From: Coriobacteriales bacterium
GTDB taxonomy: Bacteria > Actinomycetota > Coriobacteriia > Coriobacteriales > UBA8131
Direction: 5' to 3'
Assembly: GCA_031254255.1 (NCBI GenBank)
Contig: JAIRUT010000130.1
Location: forward strand, 1-12,066
Length of the DNA stretch: 12,066 nt
The notes under the pieces were generated by a model. The model searched no databases, had not been told where the DNA came from, and worked only from the letters and a program-made list of their open reading frames with translations. How positions within the stretch are numbered: the stretch's first letter is position 1; every line of letters begins with the position of its first letter. The position numbers and the translations under genes were made by a program. This document shows, in pieces, positions 6,315 to 12,066 of the stretch.

Positions 6315-7268
6315 ATGTATCAAGGAGCCCAACGTTGGCGAGAACAGACAGGTAGCAAACGGGGAGCAGTTGACCTTCCGGCGCTCGAGCCAAGGCGCAC
6401 AAGCAACCCGACCAACAGCCCGACCAACAGCCCGACCAGCAGCCCGATGAGCAGCCCGATGAGCAGCCCATCTGCTGTAAATCCCTCTCTGGCAAGTGCC
6501 AGGACAAAACCCAAGCGCCGCTTGCGCCCAGTGCTTATCGTTGCAGTCTTGCTGCTTGTTGGGGTGATCGCTTTCGTGCTGCTTACTGGCCAAAATGCGG
6601 ACCCTCTTGTCGTGGACTCAGCAACTGGCGGCGCAGACGGCACATCAGGCTTGGGTGGCACTGCTTCAACGGAGTCAGGCGATCCGAAGGCTGACCAGTC
6701 TGCTGCTAACGGAGACCAGTCCGTCGATGGAGCAGGAGGTTCGCAGTCTGCGATCTGCATCTATATATCTGGAGCTGTTGGAGCACCCGGTGTCGTCGAA
6801 CTCCCAGCAGGTGCTCGTCTGGCCGATGCCATCAATGCTTGTGGGGGATTGAGTGGCGATGCTGCCGCTGAATTCGTGAACTTGGCGGCTCAGGTAGAGG
6901 ACGGCATGCACATCCATATCCCGCGTCTTTCCGAGGTAGAAAATCAAACCCCGCCCATAGGAGCCAGCACTGGTCTGGGAAGCGTGGCAACTGGTGGTGC
7001 ATCGAGCAGTTCAACTGGCAGTACAGGCAGCGCAGGCAGCAGCACCAATGGCACGGGAGCTTCGACCAGTAGCGCCCTGATCAACATCAATACGGCTGAT
7101 CAAAAAACCCTTGAGACACTACCGGGAATCGGCGAGGTCACCGCGCAGCGGATCGTCGCCTATCGCGAGACGCATGGCTCCTTCAAGGAAATCGCAGAGC
7201 TGAAAAACGTTTCCGGAATAGGGAATGCACGCTATACAGAAATCGAATCACTCGTCACATGTCGCTAA
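6315..7268 (+). CDS. comEA: Competence protein ComEA: membrane-anchored DNA receptor
   Basis: From the preferred ATG this is 317 residues. The order is: a short N-terminal cytoplasmic part with a Ser/Pro/Thr/Asn repeat (about 30-53); basic residues and one membrane helix (PVLIVAVLLLVGVIAFVLL, about 72-91); a Gly/Ser/Asp-rich linker; an SLBB domain (ICIYISGAVGAPGVVELPAG onward, about 137-194); a second Ser/Gly/Thr linker; and a C-terminal double helix-hairpin-helix DNA-binding domain (about 254-317). The last contains ININTADQKTLETLPGIG and LKNVSGIGNARY. This is the full ComEA architecture. The protein binds double-stranded DNA outside the membrane and passes it to ComEC. The reading frame is open back to a TTG at 6126, which would add 63 low-complexity residues; I judge that unlikely. 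comEC follows after 24 bases, so the two are probably one transcript. Confidence 0.92.
   Translation: MYQGAQRWREQTGSKRGAVDLPALEPRRTSNPTNSPTNSPTSSPMSSPMSSPSAVNPSLASARTKPKRRLRPVLIVAVLLLVGVIAFVLLTGQNADPLVVDSATGGADGTSGLGGTASTESGDPKADQSAANGDQSVDGAGGSQSAICIYISGAVGAPGVVELPAGARLADAINACGGLSGDAAAEFVNLAAQVEDGMHIHIPRLSEVENQTPPIGASTGLGSVATGGASSSSTGSTGSAGSSTNGTGASTSSALININTADQKTLETLPGIGEVTAQRIVAYRETHGSFKEIAELKNVSGIGNARYTEIESLVTCR
6402..6473 (+). repeat. 12-bp tandem repeat inside comEA
   Basis: Six consecutive 12-base units of the type AACAGCCCGACC or AGCAGCCCGATG encode SNPT NSPT NSPT SSPM SSPM SSPS. Units 2-3 and 4-5 are identical pairs, which suggests recent slippage. The repeat lies in the predicted cytoplasmic part before the membrane helix, where length change would be tolerated in frame. 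Confidence 0.85.
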
Positions 7269-7292
7269 TAGCTGGTCAGAGCTGATAGTAAG

Positions 7293-10200
7293 ATGGCGCG
7301 CAATGAATCAGTGGGCGCAATTGGCGCCTTCCTGCGCTCTAAGTTGGCAGGCATGGGAAAGCTGGGGAAGCTGGTCCAGGGATCATTGCAAGTTTCGGTC
7401 GAATCCCACGGATCCAGCACGCAGAGTTTTGACGGTGCCCACGGTATTCACGGTGCCCAGGGTGCCACTGGTGCTTCCGGCGCCCCATATGTCAGTGTGC
7501 GCCCAGCGCTACCGCTGACTCTCTTTCCAGTTGCCGCTGCATGGGCAGGAATGCTGGCAGCTGAGGCGCTTTGTTGGAGGGGTCTTGTGGACAAGCTTCC
7601 CATTCCGACTTGGTTTCTGGTTACGGTTTTGGTGATCGCTGGCTTAGGGAGCCTGCTCCTCGGCATTTCGGGCTTTCGTGGATCTCGCGCCTTTCACCGT
7701 ATTCGTTTCGGAGGTCAGCGCGCTGGCCTACTTAGTGGCCAACGTGCCTCGCTCGCCCAGCATGGCACCCACCAAACCTCCAATTACCAGCGTGCCCAGC
7801 AAGTCCAACCCGCCCAACCCGCCCAGCAAGTCCAATCCGCCCAACCCGCCCAACCCGCCCAATCCACCCAACCAGCCCCGCTCGCACAACGTATCTGGCA
7901 ATTCCTCCGACCCAGCAAGAGAATGTCCCTGATAATCGGCCTGACTGCCGCTAGTCTGCTGCTAGCCTTAGCATCAGGCTTACATTACTGGGGGCAGCTC
8001 AAGGAATCTGGACAGCAACTCGAATCCTTGCAGGTCATAGAGTTTGGTGCCCGCCTGATCGGCGATCCCAGCCAAGGCGCATATTCGTCTCAAAGCACTG
8101 CCAGAATAAGCGCCAAAAACATCCAAACGGTTTCTGTGCGCCTCTTTTGGCCAGCTGGTGAGGAGCCAGCAGCTCTGGGATCCAGAATTAAAGCCAAGGC
8201 TAAACTTCGGCCCCTGCAAGAGCATCAGGAGTTCCTCTTCCAGAAGGGGATTGCTGCGTCTTACGTGCTGGAAACCGTGGATCAGCGGGGCTTTCCGGCT
8301 GATCCTTACGGAGTACTGGGGAAATTCCGCGAGACCAACACCAAAGCCTTGTCTGATCTGGGCACCGACGGTGGTTTATTACTGCGTGGTGTCCTCTTGG
8401 GTGACAGCAACGAGCTTTACGCCAGCGACACTGGTCTGGCCTTTCGGATGACTGGGTTGATGCATCTTGTAGCTGTCTCCGGATCCCATTTGGCGGTCAT
8501 CGCGGCGATGCTGACTTGGCTATTGAAGCGTTTGGGCCTAAGACGCCTTCCCCAGCTGGCCATACTGGCGGGCATCCTTGTCGCCTATGTTATGCTCACG
8601 GCATTTCAACCTTCCGCTATCCGTGCCACCATCATGGTAGTAGTGGTCCAGGCGGCCGGACTCAGCAACCGTCGCGCCCACGCCCCATCAGCGCTTGGTC
8701 TGGCAGCATTGCTGATGATCCTGATTCATCCACCGACAGCCTTTTCCCTTGGGTTCTGGCTTTCGGTCTTTGCAGTTGCCAGCCTGACCCTGTTCTTGCC
8801 CCTGATCCGAGGCTGGTTGTCTGGGTCAATTGACACGGTAGGGGAATTCGCAAGATCCCTGCTCAATCGTCAATGGGGTGCTATTGGGTTTTGGCAGGGC
8901 ACGGCTGGGTATCGGCAAGGCAAGAGCTGGCACCAACAGTTAGCCATCGGGAATCAGCAGGATACGGGCGGGCATCGGCAGGCAGCCAGCGTACTCCAGC
9001 AAGGAGTCGCTACCCCGCAAACAAGCCGCCAAAAAAACAGCAGCAGCCGTGCGGCTGCAGTTGGCCGTTCGCTGCTCGACCCTCTGGCCATGACCCTCTG
9101 TGCCCAGCTTGGCACTGCGCCTCTGACCTTGCCGATCTTCGCAGCCTGTCCGTTGGTGTCGCCTTTGGCAAACCTGCTCGCTGCACCACTCGTCACTCTC
9201 CAGCTCTTGGTCGGTCTGCCGACCCTGATTATTGGCAGCGTCTTTCCATCCATCCGTGGCTTGATCGTTCGATTCCTCGGTGCAATCGCTGATCTGACCT
9301 GTAGGTTGACTGAAATACTGGCTGATCTACCACTTGCCTGCCTGCCCTTTAGCAGCGCCCTGATCCCCTCCCTGATCTGGTCTTTGGCCATTGCCGCCCT
9401 GCTCTACATGCTCTGGCCGCAATTCAGTCGGCGCACCCTGCCAATTCCAGCGCTTGCCATTGCCTTGCTCATCGGCTTCGGTCTCATCCAACCCCTGTTG
9501 CCGGCAAAACCGGAGCTAGTAGTCATGGATGTCGGTCAGGGCGACGCGATCCTGATCCGCGATGGCCGCAAGTCGATCTTGCTGGACACCGGTCCCAATG
9601 AGACAGCCCTGCTCAAAGCCCTCGGGCGAAACCAAGTGGTTGACCTTGATGCTGTTATGCTCAGCCACTTGGACGCCGACCATTCCGCAGCCCTGCCGAT
9701 ACTTCGAACCGTCCAACCCGAACAGGTCTTGCTGCCCGCAGGGCTGTTTGAGCATCAATCCACGGATGCGGTCATCCAAAAGGCAGCCACACTCTGCCAA
9801 GGCCGGCAGCCGAGAGGCCTGCTCTCCGGCGATCGTCTGATTCTCGGTCCCCGTCTGACCCTGACGGTATTGCTGCCAGATACCGAGGTCAGCGAGTCCA
9901 GTAACGAAAACTGTCTGGTTTGCGCACTAGAATATGATGCTGACGCAGATGGTCGTAGCGAGGCTCGGATACTCTTGACTGGGGATGCAGAGTCCTCAGC
10001 TTTGCAGCAGCTCTCAGAGGCAGAAGTCGAAGGCGGCTTCCAAGTCATAAAGGTCGGACACCACGGAAGCAAAGGCGCCATCAGTGGGGAACAGCTAAAA
10101 AGCTGGGGCTGCCAAGCCGCCCTGATCAGCGTCGGAGAGAACAACCAGTTCGGACATCCAACTCCGGAAACATTGGAGGCCCTGACAACCAATGGCGTGC

Positions 10201-10298
10201 AGGTATTGCGTACAGACTTGGACGGTGATATCCATTTGAACTTCAAACAGGGAAAGATAGAGCTTTCCTGTGCTACGATTGAGCAGTTCAATGAATGA
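7293..10298 (+). CDS. comEC: ComEC/Rec2 competence DNA channel with C-terminal metallo-beta-lactamase domain
   Basis: The 1001-residue protein has all ComEC parts. Membrane helices lie at about 74-92, 104-127 and 211-233. An OB-fold-like outer domain (DUF4131) spans about 246-330. The Competence domain starts at LLRGVLLGDSNELY (362-375) and contains HLVAVSGSHL (391-400) and the PSAIRATIM segment (440-448). Further helices run to about 735. A C-terminal metallo-beta-lactamase domain has MDVGQGDA (745-752), SHLDADH (791-797), LTGDAE (895-900) and KVGHHGSK (920-927), so its metal-binding motifs are intact. The protein imports single-stranded DNA, and the last domain may degrade the other strand. 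Three low-complexity stretches are unusual: a Gly-X-Y run (48-65), a Pro-Ala-Gln repeat (167-199) and a Gln-rich insert (about 526-590). The ATG at 7293 has no strong ribosome-binding site; a later start near residue 21 is possible. Confidence 0.95.
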   Translation: MARNESVGAIGAFLRSKLAGMGKLGKLVQGSLQVSVESHGSSTQSFDGAHGIHGAQGATGASGAPYVSVRPALPLTLFPVAAAWAGMLAAEALCWRGLVDKLPIPTWFLVTVLVIAGLGSLLLGISGFRGSRAFHRIRFGGQRAGLLSGQRASLAQHGTHQTSNYQRAQQVQPAQPAQQVQSAQPAQPAQSTQPAPLAQRIWQFLRPSKRMSLIIGLTAASLLLALASGLHYWGQLKESGQQLESLQVIEFGARLIGDPSQGAYSSQSTARISAKNIQTVSVRLFWPAGEEPAALGSRIKAKAKLRPLQEHQEFLFQKGIAASYVLETVDQRGFPADPYGVLGKFRETNTKALSDLGTDGGLLLRGVLLGDSNELYASDTGLAFRMTGLMHLVAVSGSHLAVIAAMLTWLLKRLGLRRLPQLAILAGILVAYVMLTAFQPSAIRATIMVVVVQAAGLSNRRAHAPSALGLAALLMILIHPPTAFSLGFWLSVFAVASLTLFLPLIRGWLSGSIDTVGEFARSLLNRQWGAIGFWQGTAGYRQGKSWHQQLAIGNQQDTGGHRQAASVLQQGVATPQTSRQKNSSSRAAAVGRSLLDPLAMTLCAQLGTAPLTLPIFAACPLVSPLANLLAAPLVTLQLLVGLPTLIIGSVFPSIRGLIVRFLGAIADLTCRLTEILADLPLACLPFSSALIPSLIWSLAIAALLYMLWPQFSRRTLPIPALAIALLIGFGLIQPLLPAKPELVVMDVGQGDAILIRDGRKSILLDTGPNETALLKALGRNQVVDLDAVMLSHLDADHSAALPILRTVQPEQVLLPAGLFEHQSTDAVIQKAATLCQGRQPRGLLSGDRLILGPRLTLTVLLPDTEVSESSNENCLVCALEYDADADGRSEARILLTGDAESSALQQLSEAEVEGGFQVIKVGHHGSKGAISGEQLKSWGCQAALISVGENNQFGHPTPETLEALTTNGVQVLRTDLDGDIHLNFKQGKIELSCATIEQFNE
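7794..7885 (+). repeat. 27-bp and 9-bp tandem repeats inside comEC
   Basis: Two 27-base units (7794-7820 and 7821-7847) differ at one base, which turns Pro into Ser; degenerate 9-base units of the GCCCAACCC type follow to about 7885. They encode AQQVQPAQP, AQQVQSAQP and further AQP-like triplets, a hydrophilic linker between the second and third membrane helices. Confidence 0.8.
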
Positions 10299-10430
10299 CT
10301 CGATGCTCTCCAAGGTAAGCAGTGAATCGATGCTTCAAGGGAAAGTACTTTTGTCATGTCGGAAAAGATCTGAGCATCCAGTCGGAAAGCCACACCCTTT
10401 TGCGGCTCCTTGAATCGGTGCCCCCAAAGG
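10297..10430 (+). repeat. Three degenerate direct repeats between comEC and holA
   Basis: Related words GACTCGATGCTCTCCAAGG (10297-10315), GAATCGATGCTTCAAGG (10324-10340) and GAATCGGTGCCCCCAAAGG (10412-10430) lie in the 176-bp intergenic space. The first overlaps the comEC stop. Their role is unknown; no clear promoter or terminator is seen there. Confidence 0.4.
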
Positions 10431-10474
10431 AAGCTTATGTGTATCAGCAGCTAGTGAGAGGATGAAGAATCGCG

Positions 10475-11548
10475 ATGGCCGAGGCAACCCAAACCGGGAC
10501 ACCGTTGCTGCCAGTCTACCTCTTCAACGGGGATGACGAACTCAAGCAGGAAACTCTGCGCAAACGCCTGATCCAGCGTGTTTTTGGCGTTGGTCACGGT
10601 GTATCGGCAACCACTGGCACCTCTGGCGATAGAACCGACAGCACTGATGCCAACGATAACACCGATGACGGTGGCCTCGAAGACCTCAACCTCCAAGTCT
10701 TCCGCCCCGATCAGATCCGCGATGCAGAACACCTGTTGGACACACTGAATACGCTCCCCTTCATGGCTGACCATCGCCTTCTGATCATCAAAGAGGCGGA
10801 CAAGCTGCCAAAAGCTCTGAGCGAATGCATCATCGAGTACCTCAAGGCACCTAACCCATCAACGATACTGGCCCTGTCCGCTCACAAACTGGCGGTGAAC
10901 ACCCGCCTCTACAAGGCGATCGCCGCCATCCAAAATGGCAAAACCATCGTCAACGCCGCCTCGCTGAAGGCCAGCCAGATACCCGAGCTGACACGGCGCA
11001 TCGCCAGCAGCCTCGGGATCGCACTGACAGTCGATGCCGCCGCCGAACTGGTTGACCGTATCGGTACGTCGACCGTGACAATCTCCACGGAGCTGAAGAA
11101 GCTCAGTGCTTGGGCGCAGGCCCAAGGAATCCAGCAGATTACGATGGAGATGATAGCCGATCAGGTAATTCGGGTAACCGAATCCAAACCTTGGGACTTG
11201 GCCGATGCCCTCTCGCTACGTCGCCCCGAAGCCTGCCTACAACATCTGAGCCGCCTGCAGGCCTCAACACCACAGTCCCTCTTCACCTACTGCCTAGGCC
11301 GCTTGCGCGAGATGCTTTCTATCAAATCCTTGGAGCGCAGGGGAGGAATGTCATCGCAACGGATAGCCGCAACCCTAGGCCGCCAAGACTGGCAACTACG
11401 ATCAGCCTTTTCCGGCTCCCGCCTTTACAGCCAAGGAGAGCTGATCAATGCCTTGATTGAGGCCCCCAGCATAGAGGCCCGCATGAAATCCGGAGCCGAC
11501 GCCAAACAACTACTGACCCTCTGGCTGATGACCCTCTGCAAAGGATAA
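10475..11548 (+). CDS. holA: DNA polymerase III delta subunit
   Basis: The 357-residue protein starts LLPVYLFNGDDELKQETLRKR, the family's opening (delta has a degenerate ATPase fold). It continues with LNTLPFMADHRLLIIKEADKL (about 91-111), the region of the clamp-opening core, and STVTISTELKKLSAWA (199-214), typical of delta. The C-terminal helical collar domain is complete (WDLADALSLRR to the end). Delta opens the beta sliding clamp within the clamp-loader complex during replication. A hydrophilic Gly/Ser/Thr/Asp insert (about 39-67, GVSATTGTSGDRTDSTDAND and on) extends an early loop and explains the slightly long chain. The start has only an AGAGGA about 14 bases upstream; the ATG at 10462 is out of frame and the in-frame GTG at 10454 is followed by a stop. 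The position after comEC is usual in many Gram-positive genomes. Confidence 0.93.
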   Translation: MAEATQTGTPLLPVYLFNGDDELKQETLRKRLIQRVFGVGHGVSATTGTSGDRTDSTDANDNTDDGGLEDLNLQVFRPDQIRDAEHLLDTLNTLPFMADHRLLIIKEADKLPKALSECIIEYLKAPNPSTILALSAHKLAVNTRLYKAIAAIQNGKTIVNAASLKASQIPELTRRIASSLGIALTVDAAAELVDRIGTSTVTISTELKKLSAWAQAQGIQQITMEMIADQVIRVTESKPWDLADALSLRRPEACLQHLSRLQASTPQSLFTYCLGRLREMLSIKSLERRGGMSSQRIAATLGRQDWQLRSAFSGSRLYSQGELINALIEAPSIEARMKSGADAKQLLTLWLMTLCKG

Positions 11549-11611
11549 GCTCCAAAGCGCGGTGCCAATCCATGTCTGATCTTCCATCTGAATGTCATTT
11601 TGCGCATGTCT

Positions 11612-11641
11612 TTGGCGGATGATAATCGAATGGTGTATGAT
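11612..11641 (+). promoter_or_regulatory. Candidate promoter of the RelBE-like operon
   Basis: TTGGCG (11612-11617) and TATGAT (11636-11641) are 18 bp apart; both are partial matches to the sigma70 consensus. The -10 abuts the AT-rich inverted repeat at 11641-11659, so a repressor bound there would interfere with transcription start. Confidence 0.45.
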
Positions 11642-11659
11642 ATATATATTATATATATA
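11641..11659. promoter_or_regulatory. Perfect AT inverted repeat, likely operator of the RelBE-like operon
   Basis: TATATATAT-T-ATATATATA is a perfect 9-1-9 inverted repeat directly before the ribosome-binding site of the antitoxin. It is the expected place and symmetry for autorepression by a ribbon-helix-helix antitoxin. Being a simple AT alternation it could also just be a low-complexity promoter sequence. Confidence 0.45.
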
Positions 11660-11674
11660 GAAAGGGGTTGAACG

Positions 11675-11890
11675 GTGGCAATAAGCGTAGCTTGGAAAGC
11701 GGATGAAGAGAGACTGATCCGTGAGTATGCCGATTTCAAAGGGATCACCATTACCGAATTGATCAAACAGGCCGTCTTCGATTCCATTGAAGATTATTAC
11801 GATGCTGTTGACCTCGCCCAGGCAATCGAGGAAAATGATGGCGCTCCCGGCAGACCATGGAAAGAGGTAAAGCAGGAATTAGGTCTATGA
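11675..11890 (+). CDS. RelB/DinJ-like (DUF6290-type) antitoxin
   Basis: The 71-residue protein begins at a GTG preceded by AAAGGGG seven bases upstream. ISVAWKADEERLIREYADFKGITITELIKQAVFDSIED (3-40) is a ribbon-helix-helix dimerisation and DNA-binding domain. The acidic tail (ENDGAPGRPWKEVKQELGL) is of the type that neutralises RelE-family toxins. Its stop overlaps the toxin start by four bases (ATGA), the same coupling as in the first TA module. The antitoxin-first order and the inverted repeat in the promoter support autorepression. The exact subfamily name is my best match from pattern only. Confidence 0.82.
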   Translation: MAISVAWKADEERLIREYADFKGITITELIKQAVFDSIEDYYDAVDLAQAIEENDGAPGRPWKEVKQELGL

Positions 11891-12066
11891 CGGCCTATCG
11901 AGTCGTCATCATGCCAAAGGCAGAAAAGCAGTTGGCCAAGTTACCTGCCAATAGCAAGGCTACCATACGGAACTGGATTGATAATCAGCTTGATGGATGC
12001 AGCAATCCTCGTGCCAAAGGCGATGTGCGTAGTCTTGCTGGAGTAAAGGATGGATATCGATGGAGG
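11887..12066 (+). CDS. RelE/ParE-family toxin, partial
   Basis: Sixty codons from ATG 11887 to the right edge give MTAYRVVIMPKAEKQLAKLP, then IRNWIDNQL and RSLAGVKDGYRWR. Family features visible are the first strand followed by a basic helix (KAEKQLAKL) and the LxGxxxGYRWR approach to the core strands. The final third, which in RelE carries the catalytic or C-terminal residues, lies outside the window. RelE members cut mRNA in the ribosomal A site and ParE members inhibit gyrase; the visible part does not decide between them. Overlap with the antitoxin stop implies translational coupling. Confidence 0.85.
   Translation, partial: MTAYRVVIMPKAEKQLAKLPANSKATIRNWIDNQLDGCSNPRAKGDVRSLAGVKDGYRWR

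Noticed and set aside
6402..6473. Possible CRISPR-like array
   Set aside because: Units are only 12 bases, contiguous, without spacers, and encode protein in frame.
6256..6507. Minus-strand frame with a repeated Cys-Ser-Gly-Cys-Trp pattern, resembling a Cys-rich peptide
   Set aside because: The periodicity is the antisense of the 12-bp tandem repeat in comEA, which is a well-supported gene on the other strand.
7678..7932. Plus-strand Pro/Asn-rich repeat frame (SNPPNPP units)
   Set aside because: It is the +1 shadow of the Pro-Ala-Gln repeat in comEC, whose frame is conserved and continuous on both sides.

Overview
The window reads as a moderate-GC bacterial chromosome segment in which a conserved core block (comEA, comEC, holA) is embedded in accessory genes. 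The comEA-comEC-holA order, the zinc-ribbon/linker membrane protein and the FitAB-like and RelBE-like toxin-antitoxin (TA) pairs would fit Actinomycetota, possibly Coriobacteriia. This taxon is an inference from gene content only; no rRNA or other phylogenetic marker is present.

Layout, left to right. Positions 1-358 (minus) hold the N-terminal catalytic domain of a serine recombinase cut by the window edge. About 300 bases without a recognisable gene follow. A zinc-ribbon membrane protein (659-1555, minus) and a phytoene-desaturase-like FAD oxidoreductase (1715-3226, plus) diverge from a 159-bp region in which their candidate promoters overlap at the -35 elements. The oxidoreductase converges on a PIN-domain toxin (3307-3855, minus), and the 80 bp between them carry three hairpins, two of them identical. 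The toxin overlaps its ribbon-helix-helix antitoxin (3852-4091, minus), whose promoter contains a 19-bp inverted repeat. Next on the minus strand are a DUF1638 protein (4185-4928) and a DUF1295 membrane protein (5005-5925).

After a 389-bp divergent intergenic/leader region with a strikingly G-rich stretch, the plus strand carries the DNA-uptake pair comEA (start probably 6315) and comEC (7293-10298), then holA (10475-11548), the DNA polymerase III clamp-loader delta subunit. The window closes with a second TA module: a ribbon-helix-helix antitoxin (11675-11890) overlapping a RelE/ParE-type toxin cut by the right edge.

Functionally, ComEA should bind incoming double-stranded DNA at the membrane and ComEC should form the channel that admits one strand. 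HolA is a replication protein often found next to comEC. The two TA modules and the recombinase look like mobile or stabilising accessory genes. A recurring oddity is in-frame low-complexity sequence in otherwise conserved proteins (ComEA, ComEC, HolA, zinc-ribbon protein), some of it made of tandem DNA repeats. I found no complete novel multi-gene system. The least understood parts are the DUF1638/DUF1295 pair, the G-rich competence leader, the hairpin cluster and the shared 9-1-9 operator geometry of the two TA promoters.
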